This document shows positions 1-5,937 of a stretch of 6,638 bases of DNA, one piece after another. The stretch comes from Leptospiraceae bacterium. Lineage in GTDB: Bacteria > Spirochaetota > Leptospiria > Turneriellales > Turneriellaceae. The notes beneath the pieces are model-generated. The model saw only the letters and a program-made list of their open reading frames with translations. It was not told the DNA's origin and ran no database searches. Every line of letters begins with the position of its first letter. The first letter of the stretch is position 1. Position numbers and translations under genes: made by a program. The stretch is from the NCBI GenBank assembly GCA_016788945.1, contig JAEUSA010000301.1, forward strand, positions 1 through 6,638, in the 5' to 3' direction.

Positions 1-4
1 GCCA

Positions 5-658
5 GTGAAAGAACCAGGTATAGCATTTACTCTGGGTCTGCTTGCGGGGGTTGCGGTGTTTGCTCAACAGATCGATGGTTCGCATACTGAAGTTTCCGCA
101 GAACGTCGCCTGAAAGATTACCTCGCGGCGACGATCTTGCCACCGGAAAACCGGCTGCTCGATGGTTCAGATTCGGCATTGGGTCAGGTACCGACGGTGC
201 CCGGTGATGCATCCGCTGCCGCCGAAATTATCGGCTTTGCCGGCGAAAACCTTCTGCACGGGTCGCTGCAGATTTCGTTTCGCGTCAGAGTGCGCGAGGC
301 GGGCGGATACAGCTTCAGAACCTATTTGTCAGATGATGCACAAAAGCCGTTCTTGCAGTCTTTGGTGACGCGCAACCTGACGGCCGGCGAACACAAACTT
401 TCCTTTAGGTTCTATGGTAAGGCCATCAGAATCTCGGGCGTCAAAGGTAACTACCGTTTGACTGGTATCGTCGGTGAAAAACTGCCCGCAGAGAAAGGTA
501 GCTCGGGAAAACTGGCATTATGTTCGCAGAGCTACCGTACCCGAAGTTATGCGATCACAGACTTCACCGATAAAGACTGGGATTCACCCGAGAAGCGCCG
601 GAAGATAAGGGAATTAAAGGACGAAATAGCCAAGGAACGGCGATTGTTGTCGAAATAG
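5..658 (+). CDS. Exported beta-rich protein of unknown function, 217 aa
   Basis: I do not recognise a named family. The GTG at position 5 is followed by a short charged N-region (K2) and a hydrophobic stretch of about residues 6-18 ending VFA|QQ, a good type I signal peptide with cleavage after A20. This supports the GTG start, although only four bases lie upstream, so no ribosome binding site can be seen and a longer N-terminus is possible. Residues 75-155 alternate in a beta-sandwich pattern: a strand (LQISFRVRV), GGYSFRTYL, then L-x-AGEH-x-L-x-F-x-FYGKAIRISGVKGNYRL. From memory this G-Y-x(5)-L ... G-x-H ... F-x-G-x-x-I-x-x-x-G-x-x-G-x-Y layout occurs in other bacterial exported proteins, but I cannot name the domain. 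The tail, residues 190-217, is highly charged (K/R/E) and probably helical. There is a single Cys (C173). It precedes the 91-aa gene on the same strand with a 68-nt gap. Being a gene is well supported; function is unknown. Confidence 0.8.
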   Translation: MKEPGIAFTLGLLAGVAVFAQQIDGSHTEVSAERRLKDYLAATILPPENRLLDGSDSALGQVPTVPGDASAAAEIIGFAGENLLHGSLQISFRVRVREAGGYSFRTYLSDDAQKPFLQSLVTRNLTAGEHKLSFRFYGKAIRISGVKGNYRLTGIVGEKLPAEKGSSGKLALCSQSYRTRSYAITDFTDKDWDSPEKRRKIRELKDEIAKERRLLSK

Positions 659-666
659 CATTTACA

Positions 667-726
667 AACTACATCGACGCGTTTAGCCTGCGCAGTTTGC
701 TAAAAAATTCCAAGAAGGAGTATCAG
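667..726 (+). promoter_or_regulatory. Ribosome binding site and leader of the 91-aa gene
   Basis: AAGGAG at 715-720 lies 6 nt before the ATG at 727. This decides the start: an in-frame TTG at 697 would extend the protein by ten residues, but those residues (LKNSKKEYQ) would place the ribosome binding site inside the coding sequence and push the signal peptide inward. A possible weak sigma70-type promoter is TTTACA (661-666, 5 of 6 to TTGACA), 17 nt, TAGCCT (684-689, 3 of 6). The promoter part is only a guess; the ribosome binding site is clear. Confidence 0.6.
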
Positions 727-1002
727 ATGATCAAAACAATTACATTCTTAATGGCGCTTACGCTTGTGGGCGGCATCACAGCAAAACAGGACAAAAAGAA
801 ATATTGCACGAAAGAAGTCACGGCGTCTATCAAAGGCCAGAAAGCCGAATGCGCCAAACAGAAGGCTCAGGCCATGAAAGCCGCTGGAAAAGACAAAGAC
901 AAGAAAAAAGAAGCCAATGACGCTATGGCAGCATGCGTAAAAACCGCAGAAGCGGGTAAAGATTCGTTCATGCAGTCATGCATGGCTGGCGAAGGCAACT
1001 AA
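727..1002 (+). CDS. Small secreted Lys-rich protein with CX14C-X27-CX14C cysteine pattern, 91 aa
   Basis: No family recognised. The protein starts with a clear signal peptide (K3, hydrophobic residues 5-17, cleavage likely at ITA19|K20), leaving a mature chain of about 72 residues. The mature part is very rich in Lys and Ala with almost no aromatic or branched residues, consistent with two charged helices. Residues 54-61 (GKDKDKKK) look like the turn. Its four cysteines fall at C27, C42, C70 and C85. The two pairs have identical spacing (15 residues), so an antiparallel helical hairpin could form two disulfides, C27-C85 and C42-C70. This arrangement recalls twin CXnC (CHCH-like) hairpins; homology is not implied. 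The gene converges on the barrel gene with only six bases between the two stop codons, and I see no terminator for it on this strand. Export is well supported; function is unknown. Confidence 0.8.
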   Translation: MIKTITFLMALTLVGGITAKQDKKKYCTKEVTASIKGQKAECAKQKAQAMKAAGKDKDKKKEANDAMAACVKTAEAGKDSFMQSCMAGEGN

Positions 1003-1008
1003 AGAAAA

Positions 1009-1045
1009 TTAAAACACCAGATTCATGCTCAACACATGAATCTGG
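1009..1045 (-). terminator. Rho-independent terminator inside the 3' end of the barrel gene
   Basis: On the - strand, CCAGATTCATG (1045-1035) pairs perfectly with CATGAATCTGG (1027-1017), an 11-bp stem with a 7-nt loop. It is followed directly by TGTTTTAATTTTCTTT. The stem lies in the codons for the last residues (Q-I-H-V-L-S-M-N-L) and the T-rich run spans the TAA stop. On the + strand the hairpin is followed by ACAACC, not a T-run, so it should stop only the - strand operon. Confidence 0.85.
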
Positions 1046-2502
1046 ACAACCTCAGCCGAAGGTAGATAAGCAGCCCCCGGCAAAAAAGCTCCGTACGCGT
1101 AGAAAATCTTGAGATCAGAACTGAGGTCATACACCAGCTGAGCGTCTAAACCATGACCGACGTCAGCCTTGGCAACCACGGCGTTCGGATCAGAAATTAC
1201 GTAATCCGCATTGTGTTTCAGGTAATAGCTGTACTTAAAAACCGTCATAAAATTGCGCCCCCAATGGTAGTGCAAAAGCGGTCTGAACTGAAAACCGGCG
1301 CGGAAGACGTGCAGATTGCTGAGTTTGGGCTTGAGGGCAAGGCCGGCTGAGTAATAGCCGAAGTAGAAAAAGTTATTATCGGTGGCAGTGTCGTTCTGTT
1401 GCGCCGGCAGCGCCGGGTTTGCTCCGGTGGCTACTTTGGCCTGACGGCCCGAGCCTGTAGCGTACTGGAAAATCAGGCCTGGCTTGAAGAGCGATTCTAA
1501 AACGGGAAGTGCATAGTTGATATCGGCCGTTAGGCCCCAAGCGCTGACGTTCACGCGTTGGCTTATGCCGGTAAGGTCGTTGACGCGATTATAGGTTGTC
1601 CCCGCTTCATAGATACCTTCGGTGAGATAACGCACGCGCGGTGATACGACAAAGCCTGAAAAGCCGAGACCGAAATAGATGGGATTAAAAGTATAGCGCT
1701 GGCCTGCCTTTGCTCCCGTGGCGACATTTGTGGTGCTCACTACCGAGGTATCAAGATCGTGACTGTAGAATAGCATTGCATAAGCTGACGAACCAAAATA
1801 CTGCGGTGATTGCGCCTCGAGCGAAGTAAAAATGCGTTTACCGGCATCGGGGAGATTTGCGTCAATCGTGCGGCCGGGCGTGACGTCATAAACTCCTTTT
1901 TGCGCAATTTGCCCGCTGAAGCCACAACCGCCGAGCGAGATCGTGCAGCCGGTATATTGTGCCGAGTAAGCCGCAAGTGCAGAGATTTTCGCATAGCGAA
2001 ACTGCCCTTGGTATTCTGCGCCGTCGGCAAAGTTGGCAAACAGCAGGCCGCGGCCGGTTTTATAAAATGCGCGCCCTGCAGTGAGTTTGTGTGCATCGAA
2101 ATTGAATTCCGCATTGGCAAGTTCAACCGCGTATTGGCCGGTCGACGCGGCACTGCCCGCACTGCGCTGCGCATCACTCAGTGAATTATTATATTGGTAA
2201 ACCACCCGGCCGCGCAGGTTGAGCACATGCCGTTCGTTATAGATCAGGCGAAAATACGGCCGGTAATTGCCCAAAAAGTAGCCGCGTTTCAACGTTGCCG
2301 AATCGTTGACATAGGTATTGGCCGCGGAAAGGCCATAGTGATAACTGTATGGGTCAAGATGAGTCTTGCCGACCTCAAGCGGTTTGAGTTCTTCTAACGG
2401 CAAAAGTTCATTGTTTGCCGTTAGCGGGCTCACGGCGAAGCACAGCAGCGCAAGGCGGATCACCCCCGGTGCATAGTGTTGCATTATTTTTTTGACACTC
2501 AC
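1009..2502 (-). CDS. Outer-membrane beta-barrel, alginate-export (AlgE-like) family porin, 497 aa
   Basis: Predicted outer-membrane channel. The chain begins with a signal peptide (KK at 4-5, hydrophobic 14-27, cleavage SPLTA29|N30) and ends in a classic barrel C-terminus, alternating residues finishing M-N-L-V-F with terminal Phe497. In between are many amphipathic Tyr/aromatic strands (for example 95-105, 467-477). Features that suggest the alginate-export family (PF13372-like) are the strand-hairpin at 125-165 with AEF...LTAGRAFYKTGRGLLF...DGAEY, and the C-terminal segment 446-479 with a GHGLDAQLVYDLS strand followed by FLPGAAY. The true substrate is unknown; alginate should not be assumed. 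C186 and C193 are close enough to form a loop disulfide. The start is GTG at 2502, preceded by AAAGGA (2508-2513) at 5-nt spacing; that site overlaps the stop codon of the FecR gene, 10 nt away, so translation is probably coupled. The last gene of the unit, it carries a terminator inside its final codons. Confidence 0.85.
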   Translation of the reverse strand: MSVKKIMQHYAPGVIRLALLCFAVSPLTANNELLPLEELKPLEVGKTHLDPYSYHYGLSAANTYVNDSATLKRGYFLGNYRPYFRLIYNERHVLNLRGRVVYQYNNSLSDAQRSAGSAASTGQYAVELANAEFNFDAHKLTAGRAFYKTGRGLLFANFADGAEYQGQFRYAKISALAAYSAQYTGCTISLGGCGFSGQIAQKGVYDVTPGRTIDANLPDAGKRIFTSLEAQSPQYFGSSAYAMLFYSHDLDTSVVSTTNVATGAKAGQRYTFNPIYFGLGFSGFVVSPRVRYLTEGIYEAGTTYNRVNDLTGISQRVNVSAWGLTADINYALPVLESLFKPGLIFQYATGSGRQAKVATGANPALPAQQNDTATDNNFFYFGYYSAGLALKPKLSNLHVFRAGFQFRPLLHYHWGRNFMTVFKYSYYLKHNADYVISDPNAVVAKADVGHGLDAQLVYDLSSDLKIFYAYGAFLPGAAYLPSAEVVQIHVLSMNLVF

Positions 2503-2512
2503 GAATTTCCTT

Positions 2513-3280
2513 TTAAAGTTTCTCGATCACTAATTGGTCGGCGGCTTGGCCTGCGAATGTGTCACCCGCCGCCTTATCGAAAAATTGAAGCAGATCGGAA
2601 AAATCTGAAGAGTTGGGCGAGAAGTTGAAATCCCCCGTCGAAAAGCTGAGCTCTCGTTCGCCCGCAGTCGAAGCCTGCGATGAGGCAAGGGTGGTGGTAT
2701 TGTCGTTACGCGCGGCTTTGTCGGCAGGCACAGTTTCGGCGGCGGTAGCCTGTGTCTTGCCACCCTGCGGCACGACACTCTTAGCACGGTGGCGATCAAC
2801 AATGTCAGAGCCTGATTCGTGCATCTTGACTTCGCTGCCTTTATCGGGTGAATAACTGACTTCCTGAATGGTGCCGCGTACACCCGCAACCATCGTCGGC
2901 GTCCGGATGCGGAAATAGTTGCGTTCGTTCATGCTTTTGTAATGAGCAATCTTGGCGATCACGCGACCTGTGCGCAGACTCATTACCGTACTGGATCCGA
3001 ATTTGCCGCTGCCATAACTGTCGAGATTGACATGCGTCATCGCATTGATGGCGAGTTCGCTGCCGTTGGCAAAAATGATAATTGCGGTGCCACGCGGCCC
3101 GGTCTGCAATTCGGTCTCAGGGGGCAGGCCGACACCGAGTTTGGCAGCCTTCCATTGACCGCCTTTGAGTTTATACTGAACTTCGCCGCTCAGTTTTTCA
3201 AACTTCGCGACGGGCGCATGGGTGGGTGCTGCCGCTAAAGAGATTGAGAAAATGAAAAGTAAGCTGATTAAAAATTTCAT
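2513..3280 (-). CDS. Periplasmic FecR-domain protein, 255 aa
   Basis: FecR-domain protein. A short signal peptide (K2, hydrophobic residues 3-15, cleavage near A18 or A22) precedes a FecR fold of about residues 27-150. The diagnostic block is at 124-141, R-I-R-T-P-T-M-V-A-G-V-R-G-T-I-Q-E-V, matching the family's TPxAVAGVRGT signature. Upstream family positions are also present: GTAIIIFANGSEL (64-76) and LRTGRVIAKI (102-111). After the signature a VKMHESG strand follows, then a low-complexity T/A/Q/S-rich linker (170-210) and an acidic-aromatic tail with SDFSDLLQFFDKA (about 225-237) that may be a contact helix. No N-terminal anti-sigma segment, internal membrane helix or neighbouring sigma factor is visible, so it is unlikely to be a classical FecR signal transducer; a periplasmic envelope role is inferred. 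ATG at 3280 is preceded by GAGGAG (3287-3292), 6-nt spacing, overlapping the upstream TGA stop. Confidence 0.88.
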   Translation of the reverse strand: MKFLISLLFIFSISLAAAPTHAPVAKFEKLSGEVQYKLKGGQWKAAKLGVGLPPETELQTGPRGTAIIIFANGSELAINAMTHVNLDSYGSGKFGSSTVMSLRTGRVIAKIAHYKSMNERNYFRIRTPTMVAGVRGTIQEVSYSPDKGSEVKMHESGSDIVDRHRAKSVVPQGGKTQATAAETVPADKAARNDNTTTLASSQASTAGERELSFSTGDFNFSPNSSDFSDLLQFFDKAAGDTFAGQAADQLVIEKL

Positions 3281-3290
3281 AATGTTCTCC

Positions 3291-3788
3291 TCAGTGTTTT
3301 GTTTGCCAAGTTTCTTTTTCCTGCTGATATTCTGCAGCGGCGCTGATCGCGCCTATGAGTTCTGCGCCCGACACACGGTTCGCCGTGCTGAAGCGGGCAG
3401 GCAAGATGCCGGCCTCCTGCACGTCGCGCAGCGCATAACGGTCAGCCTGCGTCAGGCGGAACAACCAGCCCGGCGTCACATGAAAACATTTCATGATCGC
3501 AAATGCAAGAGTACCGCGGTCGAGCGTGTCAGTGGATTTTTGTTTTTTGATAAACCCTTCTTGCTGGGCCGCGGCAAAACGTTTTTCGTCTGATTTGAAT
3601 TTGGCGTAATCGCCGCGCGTCATCATCACGAGATCGACGAGATCTTGCACCGTCGCGAGCGGCCGTTCCAAGATTTCGCGGTAATCGCCCATTTCACTTT
3701 TCGGTTCCGCGGCGCCAATCGTGCTGAAAGAAAAAGCGGCGAGCAAAATGAGGAATCCCACCGTGATACAATGTGTGGTTGTTTTCAT
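3291..3788 (-). CDS. Small exported protein with an SLH-like segment, 165 aa
   Basis: Not firmly recognised. The N-terminus is a signal peptide (K2, hydrophobic 8-24, cleavage around GAA27|E28). The mature part is predominantly helical. Residues 45-57 (ATVQDLVDLVMMT) and 84-130 form a pattern of helix, loop, helix: STDTLDRGTLAFAIMKCF...GWLFRLTQADRYALRDVQEAGILP. The spacing of hydrophobics and the RYALRDVQEAGI ending resemble an S-layer-homology-like repeat; from memory a family of exported proteins with RYALREL...GI and a following SG-x-EL element exists in several diderm phyla, and VSGAELIGAISAAAEY (139-154) fits that. A peptidoglycan or cell-wall-associated role is only a possibility. The ATG overlaps the upstream gene's stop as ATGA (3788-3785), with no good ribosome binding site of its own (CCTAAGCC before ATG), so it should be translated by coupling. 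C7 lies in the signal peptide and C101 is the only mature Cys. Confidence 0.8.
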   Translation of the reverse strand: MKTTTHCITVGFLILLAAFSFSTIGAAEPKSEMGDYREILERPLATVQDLVDLVMMTRGDYAKFKSDEKRFAAAQQEGFIKKQKSTDTLDRGTLAFAIMKCFHVTPGWLFRLTQADRYALRDVQEAGILPARFSTANRVSGAELIGAISAAAEYQQEKETWQTKH

Positions 3789-4762
3789 GGCTTAGGTTGC
3801 GTCCCAAACGGCGTATACTTCAGCCAAAGTGCTGAAGGTGTTTTGTTGACGATGATGTACATGTCGGAATTTGCCCCTGCTGACGGTGCTGCTGAAAAGA
3901 CGAGCAGGTCACCCGCGGCGGCATTAGCCTTGAACACCGTGGCGCTCGTCATATAGAGTGAGTTTCGGGTCATCGCATCGGTAAAGTTCTGAATCACCGG
4001 GCCGCTGCTCGTCGCAGTATGTGCAGACAGGCGACCGGCAGAATCAGCGACTAAAAAGCCTTCGGAAATGCCGATATCCGCCGCGCGTACATAACTGATG
4101 TTGATGGCGCTGCCGATCGACGTATTCGCGAATGTGTTGGTTGGGCAGGGAGGCGTGGACATATTCCAGTCGAATCGCGATATCGGCCCCGATGCCCCGG
4201 CACTGGTAATCATCATGTTCGATGCATCCATGCCGAGCAGCGCCTGCGTTGAACAGATACTGGTGATGACGCTACTCATGAATGCGCCGACGTTAATCGG
4301 TACTGCTGAAACGGGGGAGATCATACCTGAGTATTCAATAGATCCCGAACTGGATTTTGCGAAGACATTGATGTTGGTACCGCTCGAAATTGCTGCTAAG
4401 CGTAAGCGTGAACTATAGTTCAGTGGTGAGGAGTTGCCGGTCACCACCTGCGGGGCATTAAATGCCGGCAATTTTCCGTCCCCTGCATAGGTTGTCACTG
4501 ATGAAGCAATGAAGATATTGTGCCCTGAACATGAAATTGCGCAGGTTCGCGTCGAAGCATAGACCAGTGCCAAATATCCGTTGCTGAGTTGCAATAGTAT
4601 CGGGTTGTAATCGTCGTAGGCTGCCTCTGATATGGGGCTGCCATCGGCGAGTTTGAAACTCGCGGATTGTACAGGGGCGGGTGAGACGTCGTCATTGACG
4701 CAGGCATTAGTGAAACAGAGTGAGATTGACACAACACTTATCCATTTGTCAAGTTTACGCAT
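3785..4762 (-). CDS. Putative lipoprotein with beta-propeller-like repeats, 325 aa
   Basis: Predicted exported lipoprotein. Residues 1-20 form a signal sequence (RK at 2-3, hydrophobic 8-18) ending FTNA|C21, a loose lipobox of the spirochaetal type; acidic D24 and D25 follow closely. The mature chain has repeated beta-strand blocks that look like propeller blades: YNPILLQLSNGYLALVYAS (52-70) then HNIFIASS (81-88); RLRLAAISSG...INVFAKSS (119-138); ALLGMDASNMMITSAG (174-189); GISEGFLVADSAGRLSAH (231-248); and LLVFSAAP...DMYIIV (286-305). The L-x-N-G-x-L-x-L-V-Y-x-S-x-R pattern is reminiscent of sialidase/BNR-type or five-bladed glycosidase-like propellers, but no catalytic residues can be assigned. 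C74 and C78 (CAISC) sit in the first blade; C170 and C206 could pair. The ATG at 4762 has a strong AAAGGAG site (4769-4775), 6-nt spacing. It is the first gene of the tightly coupled four-gene unit. Ligand unknown. Confidence 0.8.
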   Translation of the reverse strand: MRKLDKWISVVSISLCFTNACVNDDVSPAPVQSASFKLADGSPISEAAYDDYNPILLQLSNGYLALVYASTRTCAISCSGHNIFIASSVTTYAGDGKLPAFNAPQVVTGNSSPLNYSSRLRLAAISSGTNINVFAKSSSGSIEYSGMISPVSAVPINVGAFMSSVITSICSTQALLGMDASNMMITSAGASGPISRFDWNMSTPPCPTNTFANTSIGSAINISYVRAADIGISEGFLVADSAGRLSAHTATSSGPVIQNFTDAMTRNSLYMTSATVFKANAAAGDLLVFSAAPSAGANSDMYIIVNKTPSALWLKYTPFGTQPKP

Positions 4763-4893
4763 TTTTTACTCCTTTACCCGATGGGTTAAACGGTCTCCAT
4801 TTCACATCGAGTCACAAAACAGCGGCGTCTATAGTTAAAGGCATTCTTGCATTCGATAAGACAGAGCTGCATGTCGTTCTGCATTTTCATGAT
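4763..4893 (-). promoter_or_regulatory. Leader of the four-gene unit with possible promoter and hairpin at the ribosome binding site
   Basis: This 131-nt gap between the NHL gene and the lipoprotein gene shows no convincing terminator. A weak sigma70-like candidate reads TCGAAT (4856-4851), 17 nt, TATAGA (4833-4828), only 3 of 6 and 4 of 6 matches. Just before the start codon an inverted repeat, TTTAACCC (4790-4783), ATC loop, GGGTAAA (4779-4773), with one bulged base, overlaps the first bases of the AAAGGAG ribosome binding site. The ribosome binding site is certain; promoter and hairpin function are inferred. Confidence 0.35.
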
Positions 4894-5931
4894 CTACTTA
4901 ATACGCCGAATCTTGTTGTTATTCGCCTCGGTTACAAAAAGACTGGTGCCATCTGTTGTAATACCAACCGGAAAATTGAAGCGCGCTGCGTTTCCAGAAC
5001 CATCGGTGTCACCGGAGGTACTTGATCCTTGCGCCGGCCCCGCAAGCGTTGTCACGGCACCGGTTGCTATGGTAATTTTTCTAATCTTATGTGAATTACC
5101 CTCGGTTACATAAAGGTAGGTTCCGTCGTTCGTAATGCCTGCCGGTGCATTAAAGCGTGCTGCTGTTCCTGTGCCATCGGTATCACCTTGCTGAATCGTA
5201 CCGGCCGCAGGGCCTGCCAAAGTAGTAACATTGCCGCTTGAAATTTCAATTTTGCGTATCTTGTGGTTATTCAGGTCGGCAACGTAGAGATTAGAGCCAT
5301 CGGTGGTAATCGCATTGGGCAAGTTGAAGCGCGCGACATTCGCGGAACCGTCAGCATCGCCTGAGGTTGTTGTCCCTTGGGCCGGGCCGGCGATGGTCGT
5401 AACAACGCCGGAAGAGATGACCATTTTGCGAATTTTGTTGTTAAAGCCATCGGCGATATACAGATTAGTGCCATCCGAGGTTACTCCACGCGGCATGGAA
5501 AAACGTGCAGCGCTGCCTGTGTTATCAGTATCACCTGAGGTAGTGGTGCCGGCGTTTGGGCCTGCTATTGTGGTCACAACACCCGAAGAAATTGTGAAGC
5601 GACGAATCTTGTTATTGCTCAGATCGGCAAGAAATACGTACGCGCCATCACTGACAGCATGATAAGGAAAATTGAACCTCGCGCTGTTCCCGGTTGCATC
5701 CGTGTCGCCAGAGGTGCTTGCGCCAGCAGCCGGCCCCGCGACAGTCGTTACCTCACCGGTAAGGTTCAGCGGGCAGGTCGTTCTGCCGCCTATCAAAGAT
5801 GGCGTGCATCCCCCGTTGGAAGAAGAACCCGCCGCCGCTGAGTTTGCATTGTCGCTACCGCAGCCGCCCCAAAGCACCACCAGTGCGGCAGAAAAAATGA
5901 ATTGTAGAGCTTTTATTCCATTGATAGGCAT
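4894..5931 (-). CDS. NHL-repeat beta-propeller lipoprotein, 345 aa
   Basis: Predicted lipid-anchored beta-propeller. The ATG at 5931 is chosen because GAGGAG (5938-5943) lies 6 nt upstream and the protein then opens with a lipoprotein signal peptide (K7, hydrophobic 8-21, LWGG|C24); an upstream in-frame start at 5970 would only add 13 residues and bury that site. After a Ser/Ala/Asn/Gly-rich linker (25-40) and a C42-C53 pair, residues 61-345 are five NHL repeats: 61-118, 119-176, 177-234, 235-292 and 293-345. Each follows VTTxAGP-x-x-G-x(4)-GDxD-x-x-G-x-x-ARFN-x-P-x-G-x-x-x-DG-x-x-LYVAD-x-x-N-x-KIRK-x-x-ISSG. NHL propellers usually bind proteins or other ligands on a blade face; the ligand here is unknown. 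The final repeat stops at KIRRIK, so the last strand of the ring is likely supplied by the segment before the first repeat (LNLTGEV). Located upstream of the four-gene envelope unit on the same strand. Confidence 0.9.
   Translation of the reverse strand: MPINGIKALQFIFSAALVVLWGGCGSDNANSAAAGSSSNGGCTPSLIGGRTTCPLNLTGEVTTVAGPAAGASTSGDTDATGNSARFNFPYHAVSDGAYVFLADLSNNKIRRFTISSGVVTTIAGPNAGTTTSGDTDNTGSAARFSMPRGVTSDGTNLYIADGFNNKIRKMVISSGVVTTIAGPAQGTTTSGDADGSANVARFNLPNAITTDGSNLYVADLNNHKIRKIEISSGNVTTLAGPAAGTIQQGDTDGTGTAARFNAPAGITNDGTYLYVTEGNSHKIRKITIATGAVTTLAGPAQGSSTSGDTDGSGNAARFNFPVGITTDGTSLFVTEANNNKIRRIK
4897..5751 (-). repeat. Five tandem 174-bp coding repeats (NHL blades)
   Basis: Unit boundaries on the window are 5751-5578, 5577-5404, 5403-5230, 5229-5056 and a truncated 5055-4897. 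The first four units are each exactly 58 codons with no insertions or deletions. DNA identity between units is clearly imperfect by eye (for example the stretch around GAAGAGATGACC versus GAAGAAATTGTG), so the duplication is old and held by selection on the protein. These are protein-coding repeats, not CRISPR or intergenic repeats. Confidence 0.9.
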
Positions 5932-5937
5932 GGAACT

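Noticed and set aside
682..704. TTTAGC/GCTAAA stem between the first two genes as a terminator
   Set aside because: The stem has six weak pairs with an 11-nt loop, and it is followed by an A-run, not a T-run, on the + strand.
1740..2184. Overlapping open frames of 145 aa (-) and 124 aa (+) inside the barrel gene
   Set aside because: Both are shadows of the barrel reading frame, with Arg-rich, low-hydrophobic composition and no ribosome binding site.
3479..3495. Inverted repeat CATGAAA-ACA-TTTCATG
   Set aside because: It is inside the SLH-like coding sequence with 7-bp arms and no T-run; about this many are expected by chance in a window of this size.
4841..4854. Short direct repeat GCATTC-TT-GCATTC in the gap after the NHL gene
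   Set aside because: Too short to support a regulatory or recombination role, and it forms no hairpin.
4897..5751. Regular repeats as a CRISPR array or mobile repeat
   Set aside because: The period is 174 bp, exactly 58 codons, and the units encode conserved NHL blades with diverged DNA.
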